A stretch of 64,000 nucleotides of DNA, from positions 122,434 to 186,433 of the forward strand of contig MU001700.1 in NCBI GenBank assembly GCA_010093515.1, given 5' to 3'. This DNA is from Lineolata rhizophorae. Lineage: Eukaryota; Ascomycota; Dothideomycetes; Lineolatales; Lineolataceae. Position 1 is the first letter of the stretch; each line of letters opens with the position of its first letter. Below, in pieces: positions 43,628 to 53,569 of this stretch. The notes below the pieces were generated by a model. It saw only the letters and a program-made list of their open reading frames with translations, made no database searches and had not been told where the DNA came from. The translations under genes and the position numbers were made by a program.

Positions 43628-45759
43628 ATGGCGCTGCGGATCACGACGTGGAACGTCAACGGGATCCGCAACCCGTTCGCGCACCCGCCGTGGCGCGACC
43701 GCCGGGCCTTCGACGCCATGTTCGCCGTGCTCGACGCGGACGTGGTGGTGATGCAGGAGCTCAAGATCCAGGCCAAGGACCTGCGCGACGACATGGTGCT
43801 GGTGCCGGGCTGGGACTGCTTCTTCAGCCTGCCGAAGCACAAGAAAGGTCCGTCCGCCTCCGGCCTGCGGAAGCCCCCGCTGACTGACGCGACCCGCGTG
43901 CGCAGGCTACTCGGGCGTCGCCATCTACACCCGCCAGGCGTCGTGCGCGCCGATCCGCGCCGAGGAGGGCCTCCTCGGCGTCCTCACCCCCCCCGGCGCC
44001 TCGAGGCCCTACCGCGAGCTCCCCCCGGCGCAGAGCATCGGCGGCTACCCGACCGCGGCCCAGACGGAGGCGCTCGGCGCCGACCCGGCGCAGCTCGACG
44101 CCGAGGGCCGCTGCGTCGCCGTCGAGTTCCCCGCCTTCGTCCTCCTCGGCGTGTACGCGCCGGCCAACAGCAACGGGCTGCGCGACGGCTTCCGGCACGG
44201 CTTCCTGCGCGCCCTCGACGCGCGCGTGCGGAACCTGGCGCGCGCGGGCAAGAACGTGGTGCTGGCGGGCGACCTCAACGTGGCGCGGGCGGAGGTGGAC
44301 ACGGCGCGCGCGGCCGAGATGCTGCGCAAGGAGGGGCTCACGCACGACGGCTACATGGCGTCGCCGAACAGGCGGCTGTTCAACCAGCTGCTCGAGGGCG
44401 GCGAGGTGGCCGGCGAGCGGGACGCCGGGAGGGAGGACGCCGTGCTGTGGGACGTCGTCCGCGACGGCTTCCACCCCGGCCGCAGGGGCATGTTCACGCA
44501 CTGGGAGCAGAAGATCAACGCGCGGCCCGGCAACTTTGGGAGCCGCATCGACTACGTGCTGAGCAGCGTGGCGATGAAGGACTGGTGGGCGGACGCGAAC
44601 ATCCAGGAGGGACTGATGGTGGGCATCCCGCGAGTTGTTCACACCCGGTTTGCTACGCCGGCTCTGCGCGCTTGGCTAACCCGGCCGTCGTTCTCAGGGC
44701 TCCGACCACTGCCCCGTCTACGCCGTCCTGAAGCCTCTCGTCACCTTCAACGGCGAGCGGCGGCACCTTCTCGACATCATGAACCCGCCCGGCATGTTCG
44801 AGGGAGGGGAGCGCCTTCGCGACTGGTCCCCAAAGGACATGCCTTCGCTTTCCGGCCGCTTGCTGCCAGAGTTCGACCGGCGGCGCAGCATCAAGGACAT
44901 GTTTCAAAAGCAGCCCTCGGTTTCGAAAGGGGCGCCGACCGCAGCTCCTCCCCGGCCCGCGCCCACGGAGAGCGACGCGGGCCCCAGCGGCGAGAGCGCC
45001 GCGTGTGAGACTGCGCCGCACGACACTTCCCACCCTCAGCCCCGGCCCTCGCCCCTGTCTCGCGAGCGTTCTCGGCCTGGCGCCGGACGCCCCGCTCTCC
45101 CGCCGTCGGACAAGAGACGGCGCACAGGCGCCTCGTCGTCGGACTCGCCCCCCAAGCCGGCCGCCAAACGCGCGAGGCCCAGCGCGGCCGGAACGACCGC
45201 CGCCGCCCGCTCGGCCTCGGCGCCGGGCCAGCGATCGCTACGGGGTTTCTTCAAGCCCAAGGCTAGCGGCGACGACGCGACCGCCGCGGCGTCCGCGGCG
45301 GGGCCCGGGGCTTCGACCCCCCAGCCCCCTGCATGCCCTCCGCATCACCATCGCCATGACCACCACCACCGCCACCATTCCCCCACCAGCGCCGGCGCGC
45401 AAAGCGCCTCGCCCGCGCCGGCCGACCCCGCCCCCGCCGACCCCGGCGCCGGCGCCGCCGACCCCGGCGCTGCCGCCCCCGCCCTCGCCCCCGCGCCGTC
45501 CTGGGACAAGCTCTTCAGCCCGCGGGCGCCGCCGCTCTGCCGCGGCCACGGGGAGCCGTGCGCGCGGCACACGACGCGCAAGCGCGGCGCGAACCGTGGG
45601 CGGGCCTTCTGGATGTGCGCCCGGCCGCTGGGGCCCGGGGGCGCGCCGCGGCGCGAGTGCGACGCGGGGGCGTGGCGGTGTCGGACGTTTGTGTGGGCGA
45701 GCGAGTGGAACGGGGGCGGGGGAGGAGGGGGAGGAGGGGAGGGGGAAAGAGGTGAATGA
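43628..45759 (+). CDS. APN2: AP endonuclease 2 (class II DNA-(apurinic/apyrimidinic) lyase)
   Basis: Exons 43628-43847, 43906-44618 and 44698-45759 (introns 58 and 79 nt), 664 aa. Exo/endo/phosphatase domain: TTWNVNGIRNPF, VMQELKIQ, GVYAPANSNG, AGDLNVAR, SRIDYVLSS, and across the second intron GSDHCPVYAVL (catalytic His). The long disordered linker contains a PCNA-interacting motif QRSLRGFFK, a His-rich stretch and Ala/Pro repeats (PADPAPADPGAG). The C-terminus is a GRF zinc finger (LCRGHGEPC, GANRGRAFWMC, then ECDAGAWRC), as in Apn2/APEX2, which repair abasic sites and 3' blocks in the nucleus. APN2 normally flanks the mating-type locus in Pezizomycotina. Confidence 0.95.
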
Positions 45760-46145
45760 GGGGCGGCGAGGGGGGTGAGGGGGGGTGCGAGGGAAGGGTA
45801 AATTGGGGGGGGGGAGAAGAGATATAAAGGGGGGGCGAAGGGGATGAGGAGGGGCGGCGAGGGGGGGTGAAGGGGGGCGGCGAGGGGGATGAAGGGGGGG
45901 CGACGAGCGGAATGAAAGGGAACACGGGGGGTGAGGAGAGGCGGCGAGGGGGGTGAGAAGGGGGGGCGAGCGGAATGAAGGGGGGCGGCGAGCGGAATGG
46001 AAGGGGATGCGGGGGTGACGGGGGGGCGGCGAGCGGAATAGAAGGGGAACGGCGAGGGGGATGAAGGGGAATACGAGGGATGGAGGGGGGGGCGGGGGAT
46101 AGAGGGGGGCGCGAGCGATGGAGGGGCGCTGGGAATGAAGGGGGG
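45760..46145 (+). repeat. G-rich degenerate repeat tract
   Basis: Nearly 390 bp of runs of G separated by gcgagg, gatgaa or gaatgaa, directly after the APN2 stop codon. Many runs are four or more G on the plus strand, so several G-quadruplexes are possible in the APN2 transcript or the displaced strand. Units resemble ggggcggcgagggggatgaa with variable spacing. Confidence 0.85.
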
Positions 46146-46950
46146 CGCGGGGCCATTGCCGGACGCCGTTCCCTATAATAGTCTGCACTCATCGTGTGCA
46201 ATATCCCGACTTCGTGTTGCAGAGCTCGTTTTCCTTCCAGAAGCTGACGCGACTTGCACCACCTGCACTTATGCAACAACACCGATGCTGTTGCCTCACG
46301 CAACCAAGCTGCCCTGCTGCCAGACACTTGATACGCCTTCGCTTTCACGCCTCCCCTCAAAAGTTAGCAATCAGTTGCTGCCTCTCCACGCCGCCGTAGA
46401 AAAGCGACGTGGTTATTTGATTTTTTTTGTGCTATTTCCAGTGTTGTGCATTGATCTACAGCAAAGCCGGCCGGTCGCCGACGGCTGCAACATCCTAGAG
46501 CAAAGCCCGTCTACTCGGCGTGCTCGCGCTTTCGCATGCATCTGCTCGCGTTTCCCTTCGCCGATGCGACCGGTGACTCGCCTAGCTTCGCTGGATGCAC
46601 ATCTACCATTCGCCCCTTCCATCCCTCGCGCCCTTCCATCTCTCGCGCCCTCTCTATCCCTCGCGGTCCCCTCCATGCCCCGCGCCCCCCTTCACTCCCC
46701 GCGCAATGCAGCCAGGAGCTGGCGCCGACTTGGCCGGGCGGCAGACGGCTGCATGCAGCAACGCGCTGAACGGCGAGATGCCCGGCGTCGGCGAATCACC
46801 GTCACTGCCGAGCAGCCGAAGATGCAGCCGAAGATGCAGCCGACGATGCTAGCGTCGCTTAGGCCGGGCTGCTGCATGGAGGCTCTTGGTGCTCAGTGTT
46901 TGGCCAGAGCACGCGCCTTTCTTCTGTTGTTCACAGGCGTTGAAACACTC
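46146..46950. other. intergenic
   Basis: Includes a pyrimidine-rich tandem tract (about 46595-46700, units like ccatccctcgcgccctt) and a duplicated gatgcagccgaa at 46817-46850. A 273-codon plus-strand open frame spans it (46135-46956) but has no family resemblance and runs into the adjacent repeat. Confidence 0.5.
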
Positions 46951-47124
46951 TGTTGAGCGCTACAGCGTATACGGTGGCAAAATAGAGTGTATAAGGTGAG
47001 GTTGCAGAGTGTAGGTCGACCTGCACCCTGCGATCTATGTACGCTACACGCTGAACCGGGGCCGGCATTACCTTGGCCCCGAGCGTCACGTGTCTACTGC
47101 TGCCTTACATTGATATCCACGACA
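46951..47124 (+). repeat. solo-LTR-like repeat, copy 6, with perfect 5 bp flank duplication
   Basis: 174 bp with terminal TGTTG...CGACA, flanked by cactc on both sides (46946-46950 and 47125-47129). A 5 bp duplication with TG...CA ends is what LTR-retrotransposon integration leaves after recombination to a solo LTR. Confidence 0.82.
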
Positions 47125-47132
47125 CACTCTGT

Positions 47133-47292
47133 TGTCGAGCGTCGCGGAGCGTACGGTATCTAACTAGACTGTATTGACCGCGTTGCAGGGCCAGGGGCAA
47201 ACTCTACTCTGCAATCTGCGATGACTGCATGCAGCACGGCGCCAGACCGGGGCCGGCGCTACTTGGCCCCGGGCTCAGCTGCTGTTCTGCAT
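47133..47292 (+). repeat. solo-LTR-like repeat, copy 7, diverged
   Basis: Starts TGTCGAGCGTCGCGG three bases after the right flank of copy 6, and keeps the accggggccggcgct...ggcccc hairpin, but the 3' end fades near 47292. Adjacent head-to-tail placement with copy 6 suggests preferred or nested insertion. Confidence 0.6.
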
Positions 47293-47949
47293 CGCGATGG
47301 GGACAGAGCCCGCGTCTCTCCTTGCCCCTCTGTCGGCGCCATGTTGTCGCATGGCCTCGCCCGGGCTGGCAACGAATGCCGAAACGACGCGACGATGTGC
47401 TGCCAACGCGGCGCATCGTAGGTTGGCAGCGTCAGCGTTGCAGATCTGCGAGACCGCGCAGCCTCAACCGCATCACAGGGATCAAAGAGGAGCCTCAGTC
47501 TTCCGCATTGAGATGGATGCGCTCTTTGCGCCATCCCCGACGCGTAGCCACCCCTTTTCAGTGCACGTGGTCGACCGCGTAAAGAAGATCTTCCAGGACG
47601 CCTCCCACTGCACAGAGTTTGGACGCGACCAGCGCCTGATGCTATCGCGTTATTTGGCCGTTGATCGAGCTGCATGATGCTACACAACAACACCAAGTTT
47701 AAGCTTGGGAGCGTGTATGCCTTCTCTCATAAGCATTTACGTTCTGTGCTCACCAATCTCAGCGCATTCAACCGCGCCATCCCTCCACTATCCTCGAGCC
47801 TACCCTACGTCGCCTGACACAGTCGCACTCTGCTCCTCGTGCTCGTGTTTCGATTCCTATTTCGCGGAAGTGTACAAACAATTGGCGGCCGCGAAAGGGC
47901 CAGTTATAACGCGTACTCCTGACAACTGCACGCAACTACCAGGCTTTTC
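47293..47949. other. intergenic
   Basis: No recognised gene; open frames here have no domain resemblance. Confidence 0.5.
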
Positions 47950-48714
47950 TCGCACAGTGAGGTTAGGCCAGCGAATGCCGCTTTTAAGGAGGCGGAGCTC
48001 CAGCTAGGGATATGGATAGCAGCAAGCTTACGAAAGAAGATCGAGCTGGTCCCGTCTTGCCTTGCCAGTGCCTTGTCTGTCGCTGACGCCAACGCTAGAA
48101 ACAACCATGCCAATGCCGCCGTCACCAACGCCCGACCCTTGCATTTTGCAGTACTTCTTCTCGCTTCATGGGGAGGGCACGCGTGGGCACTGCTTTGGCA
48201 GTATGTTTTTCAGGAATTTAGGTGGGGGTTCAGCGCGGTACGGCCAAACTCCAATCCATCGATGACCCTCCATGCCACGGGCCATACCTATAAGCGGAGG
48301 GAAGATAGAGATCGTAGCTGACGAGCAGGACAGGCATGCCTACTAGTTTCCGTGATATCGTTGGACTCGCCGCTATCGGGCTAGCACAAAGCTCAGTGCC
48401 TATGGTCGCAGGCGTCGTCATATCAGCGCTGGGGTTCTCGTTTTTGGTTACCTTTCGATGCGCCATGATTGCTCTGTTCCCACGAACGCCGGTGGCGGCG
48501 CCATACGCTACGACGCAGAGCGGTGGCTGCCTCATCTCCGGTCCAGCCTTGGCCGCAGCGTTTAGTTGAAGACTCTAAAGGGGGTACCTGGACCGGAGCT
48601 CCATTTCTGCTTGCAAGCGGTCTGCACATCTTGACACTTGCTTATTTGTTCTCCCTACATCTGACTGAAGGCCCAGCCCAAGGCTCTCCTCTACCTGAGA
48701 GCGAGGAGTCATGA
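47950..48714 (+). pseudogene. major facilitator superfamily transporter remnant
   Basis: Plus-strand pieces in changing frames form the C-terminal half of an MFS protein: AAFKEAELQLGIWIAASL, LHFAVLLLASWGGHAWALLWQYV (helix), then FRDIVGLAAIGLAQSSVPM, VAGVVISALGFSFLVTFRCA, YATTQSGGCLISGPALAAAF, and DSKGGTWTGAPFLLASGLHIL with LTLAYLFSLHL. At least two frame changes and no N-terminal six helices. The sequence resembles fungal MFS proteins of the multidrug/siderophore-like kind, but the substrate class cannot be told. Confidence 0.55.
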
Positions 48715-49544
48715 AAGCAGTGGCTTCTGTAAGCACGGCACGTTGACCGGTTTCGAAAGAAGAACCGCCCCTGTGGCAGCGGCGCGGAGAAATACCAGCT
48801 ACACAGTGAGGAGCGTAATTAGCCGCCCTCAGCTCAGGATGTCACAGATCAGGCCCCCGAGCAAGGCGCCGAACAAGGCGCCGGCGATGCCAGTGCCGAG
48901 ACTGTCTCCCCGCTCGAGCCTCGGCGAAGCCCCTGTGAAGGCATGGGACTGCGGCAGCCTTGGTCATGTCGTCGCCGGGACAACTGCGAGGCCTCTGCGG
49001 CCACGCTACTGTAATGCTCCCTCAAGTCAGGTACGTTCTATTCTCAGCATCGACCAGGCTTTGATCTGATACGCAGAGTTTTCTGACGCTATAATTCAAC
49101 GTCATAGTTTCAATCGCTACCTTGAGAAGTCGCAGGCGGCCGTGGAGAGATGGATGAAGAATACCAGCTGTACGGTGACTAGAACACCGAGTCTTGTAAA
49201 AAAGTTCGACCAGTCGCATTGAAATATCGGGAATAAATTTACGCTCAAATGGAACCATCAACCTGAGTGGAACGCACTTGAAGAGCTTGTTGCTGGGTGC
49301 TAAGTGAAAGACAGAAGTTGAATTCGCTGGAGAGCTATCTGATGATGCCAGTGGCGAAGATATACCGTCCTACCACCTTCTCCCAATCTTGTCCCCAGAA
49401 CAACCAGCGGCAAAGAGCAGCGGCAGCGGCCAAGGGAGTAGTGCTGATGCTGATTCAAGTGGTGTGCAAGGCGGGGATAAGGAAAACTATAGACATGCCA
49501 GCTTGCAGCGCAAAGTGAGACTGATCGAGCCATGCTGAGATACA
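48715..49544. other. intergenic
   Basis: Downstream of the MFS remnant and of the SRPK-like remnant 3' end. Short frames only; nothing recognised. Confidence 0.45.
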
Positions 49545-50852
49545 TCAATCATGTTCGAAGCGGCTAAACAATCTTTCGAGCTTATAAAGCACTCGGTTGA
49601 TCCTTGGACACAAACTGAGTAATAAATTCATCGAATACGTCCTGGGCTGACGGTCTCTTCCCGGAGCCGGCGCAAAATTTTGCGTACGAGGACGAGGAGT
49701 AGCTTTCTGTCTTTGCCCTTCAAACGTATCTCGCGCAATCCAGTTGCCTTCAATCGTCAATCAAGTCCCAACAGAGACGCGCTAGTTCTAACCCCAGGGA
49801 GAACGTACCTTCCGAGTCCCAATGCTGACGACATCGATTGCTACGCTCCAGAAACTACTTCGGTGGGGGTTCCATGCGAGGAACCATCTCAGCAAAATGA
49901 AGTTCATCGTTCAGGTGACCATCTCTGACGGCGCCAAAGAGATTGCCGTCTTCGAGCAAGTTCCAAATCTTCAAATATAAGCGCATGGAATGAATTTGAA
50001 TGCGTTGCGATGCGTACCATGACACCAACAGACCAGATATCTGTCAGAGTCCCACTCCATGCTAGCGATTACCTCTGGCGCTCTGAAAACCCCGCGCATG
50101 ACGTCGCATGGTGTAGGAAAGATAGATTATACGACACCCGCTAATACCTTGCGCGGCGATGGCTAACAGTTTCGGCCTGCTCAACCTTGGACACTGCGGC
50201 AGCGTCGGCCCCGACTAGGATATTGTTGGGCGATAAGTCTACGAGACTCCTTCGCTGGCATACTTCAATATGCCTAAGTACGGCGACGAACCTGTATGCA
50301 CTATCCCCGCCTGGTGCAGAAAGTCTAGGTCCGTCACCACTACGAGCAAAAATTTCCGCACGAGTGTTTTCTCAAGAGCCCTCTCCTCGAATAGATCTCA
50401 CAAATCGGTCAGGGTTAAACCTAACGTCGGGAAAACCAGGCATTGGTGAGCCCCATAGGGCCCTCTAAAACTAAAGTCGTCCAGTGACACGCAGTCGTTC
50501 CTTGCCGGGATGCTCCGTATCGATGGATTTAATATAGTGAGAGATAGCCACTTCCTGAGTACTATCCGTTCCAATGATACAGTCCCTGGGGGTAGCTAAG
50601 GTGTTCTCGCTTGAGAGCCGTTAGGAGAATACTACGGAAATACAGGGGTTGGGGGTTGCTCAGCTAGACAGTGAAGGCCGTACCAAAGCCCAGCTTCGCG
50701 ACGACCTGGTACCTTGACTGGAAGACCTCGCCTAGGCGGACGGGGCAAAACTCTCCAGCCTTGTAGCCAATGAGGTTCTCCTCTTCGAACTTTTCATTCT
50801 CCAGGAGAACGGGGAAGCCGTCATTCGGGAAGGTGCGAGGCTGAACAGACAT
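49545..50852 (-). pseudogene. SRPK-like protein kinase, heavily interrupted
   Basis: From ATG 50852 the minus strand reads [37 protein letters not shown] and [17 protein letters not shown] (glycine-rich loop), then a stop. Pieces in other frames follow in order: EHPGKERLRV, RGPYGAHQCLVFPTLGLTL, LEKTLVRKFLLVVV, DFLHQAGIVHT, NNILVGADAAAVSKVEQAE, LTDIWSVGVMV, LLEDGNLFGAVRDGHLNDE and HFAEMVPRMEPPP. These are the ordered blocks of fungal SRPK-type kinases (YPVRLGEVF...YGTxSTVW...DIWSxG). Several stops and frame changes are present. A solo-LTR-like copy lies about 140 bp upstream. Confidence 0.65.
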
Positions 50853-50989
50853 GTTGCTTGCGGAACGGTCCATCATCCACCGCTGACCAGGTCGCCAAGG
50901 GAGTCGAAGAGGAACGATGCAAGTCCAACGCAGGGGGCGGGAGGCCGTGGAATAGCCAATCCTATCGTCGCCATGGTTGGAAAGGCAAG

Positions 50990-51150
50990 TGTCGTGGATA
51001 TCGTAGATGGCAGCAGTAGCACTTGAGTTCGAAGCCAAGTAAATGGCCGCCCAGGTCTAGCTCCGTGCAGCATACGCAGATCGCAGAGAGCAGTTGCCTA
51101 ACCTCGAATGTACTCTGTCTCCGACACCGTACACTCTGTGACGCTCGACG
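50990..51150 (-). repeat. solo-LTR-like repeat, copy 8, inverted
   Basis: 161 bp, the only copy on the minus strand (starts TGTCGTGGATATC on the plus strand). It is flanked by gcaag at 50985-50989 and 51151-51155, a second clear 5 bp target duplication. It sits in the 5' flank of the SRPK-like remnant. Confidence 0.8.
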
Positions 51151-52270
51151 GCAAGGAATCGGATGGTAAGAGGACACATTGCCGCAGCTCGCCGCCTGCC
51201 CTCGACCCGAGCTTGATCCACCTCGACATGGCGCCACAGCAGGGAACTGGTGCTACAAAGCTAAATCGAAGCTCTCAAAACCGGGTCTAGTGCTGATTCT
51301 GATGGCTTTTGAACGGCAATTCAACCATCAGCCCGCTCCGTATCCATAAGCGGTCAAATATTATTGTTCAAATGGCATCCCAACTGCCAGCAATCGGCAT
51401 GTCCGCAGACATTCATCATTCTGTGGCGCAGCAAAGTTGCAGGAATCCATGAGCTGGCATCGAACTACAACTTGAATTCTCATTAGGAGGTGCCGCTAAA
51501 GCTACCAACTCTATTCATAGGCTCCCTCTGCTTCGGTCTAGGCGCTTTTTTCCCTGAAAATCTGTTTCGATATGGATTGTGCTGCCATTAAACAGATTAC
51601 ACTTCCAATACATTTCAACTCCACAATTTCTAACATTCCTGCACGCCTTTTCACACCTTCCATGCCTGTAAATCTTTAATCTGCGTGTAAGGTAAGTCAT
51701 TTTCGTCTAAAGAACTGTTCTAACCCAAGGACGGGAGGTCTGATGCCAATGTATGTATGAACCATTTTTCCCACGTGTGCAGAGCAGGCATGAATATATA
51801 CCTGGTGTTGCTTCAGTAGCTCGCACTACAGCTAATACAAGGGGGGGAACGAACTGGCTGAGACTCACCTCCTGCGCACACGGCGCATAGAGATCTTTTG
51901 TATAAGAAAACTGAGTGGCAAAGTATGTGAGTCCCAGCCTGTTCATACCCCCTGTTGCGCAAGGCGATCTTGGTGGAAGGTGGTAGGGGGCCTCCGCATA
52001 GAGCTCTTAAGTGAAGGCGAGGCGCATAAGTTGCGCGAAGGGTGAAGCCTTAGCAGCTAAGCCTTAACAGCTAAATCCTTGGCCGGCGTAGCGGCTTCCT
52101 CCGTCTCGTCTTCTTCTCCCCGTCATCGATTCTCCATATCTCGTCGCAATCCTCGCGCATGGTCCTCTGTCAAGCCCGCCGATGTACGCAGGGCGACTGC
52201 ACTGAATTTTCCCTCGACCCCCACACCTAGCTCAACCGTTCCAGTATTTCGCCTTCGTCCGCGGCTTGCC
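51151..52270. other. intergenic, AT-richer
   Basis: No recognisable gene. A short duplicated ttagcagctaa motif occurs at about 52052-52075 just before the next gene. Confidence 0.45.
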
Positions 52271-53569
52271 ATGGCAGCGTATATCAACCTTAGCTTGCAA
52301 GGTACGTTGCCATTATAATACAGTCATAAATGGCCTGTACTTCTCACGAAATACCAGGGACGGTCTATTTTGCTGCACATCGTTCTGCCGAAGACGGCGC
52401 CATGCTGCAACTGTATTCAAACAGGCTTGTGGGCGTAGTAAGAGGTGCGTAATACCATCATCGCCCTGCATAGGCGGCAAAAAGCGCTCATGGACGTAGA
52501 ATCCACCTTTGATGTTTTGTACTCGAGTGTTGCCCGAGATTGGCATCAGCAGGACGACGTCGTTACACCCTTTAACGGCCGCCGATGGATTCACGTTGGA
52601 GCGGTTTGGACCTTTGACCTGGATAGCGCCATCCTGCGATTGGACAAGAGAGATCGCAACCTTTGGGTTCCTCTCGACCTTGTTTGCCAGCGTTCCATAA
52701 CCATTTCCAATTTCAAGCCTTACGAACTACCACAGACACTCGCCAAACACTCCTTACAATCCGTCTACCCAGCGCTGTGCTGGAAAATGAGATGCAAGGG
52801 AATCGACCTGCGGTACCTACAGCGGCGCAAGGTTTTAGTCTCCAGGATACTCGTCGACTTTGCGTTCCAGTAGAGGCACGTCCTCTGTGGTCGTTACAAC
52901 AACTCTACGTTTTGAAGGCTTGCCTATGCTATCGTCAGGATTGTCACCCTGGACTTTACCGTCGAAGAAGCAACGCTCTCACGCCAGGGCACTGGCGGCT
53001 TCTTGGTCTGGATAAACAACCTCCCAGAGTGGGACTTTGCAAGTGGAGACATTGTCAGGGTCGGTGGGACGTCCATCGTTATATGCCAGCATGCTCCACA
53101 TGCCGTCACGTTGGTCCGAAAGGATTTCGCGAAGCAGATCCAGTCCACTCCCGGTTCGGCGGACGAAAGTCTCACTTACCTTGTACTCTCGGTGCAGGAG
53201 CTTATCCTGTATCGGATAAACAGCGAACTCGAAAGATATACGGAACCCAAGCGTCTATTCGATGGGACGGGTCCTCCTTCTGATGAAGCCATCGAGCTCC
53301 TTCTCCAAGCCACGCAGACCAGCGCCCCTACGGCATCTCTTCGCAAGCTCCCCGTTGAGCTGCAGAATGCGATCCTTGACAAGGTATCAGCGGGACCAAT
53401 TGAGAGAGCTAGGGTTGGCTGCCTGCTTGACGCTGGGTCAGTTTTTGCATGGAGATGCGGCAACCGAAACATTGAAAGGGAAGAAGGTCGTCGGTCTAGA
53501 ACGCCTTGGACTCCCGTGGAGTCGCATATTTGGTTCGGTGGCTACCCTAGTGGTACAGCATACAAGTAA
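52271..53569 (+). pseudogene. lineage-specific fungal hypothetical protein, one frameshift and two stops
   Basis: Exon 1 (52271-52301) MAAYINLSLQ; a 56 nt intron (52302-52357, GTACGT...CCAG); exon 2 GTVYFAAHRSAEDGAMLQLY. The frame changes near 52440, then EVRNTIIALHRRQKALM, TFDVLYSSVARDW, VGAVWTFDLDSAILRL and DRNLWVPLDLV follow. In-frame TAG (after LVDFAFQ, 52871-52873) and TGA (after YNNSTF) interrupt; both fit TGG to TAG and CGA to TGA. It continues GTGGFLVWINNLPEWDF, SIVICQHAPHAVTL, SLRKLPVELQNAILDKVSAG and GRRSRTPWTPVESHIW to 53569. I know the family as fungal hypothetical proteins without function. Its 5' exon and intron are duplicated at 5.4 kb. Confidence 0.65.

Noticed and set aside
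46135-46956. 273-codon plus-strand open frame
   Set aside because: No domain, composition driven by tandem pyrimidine repeats, and it runs into a solo-LTR-like copy.
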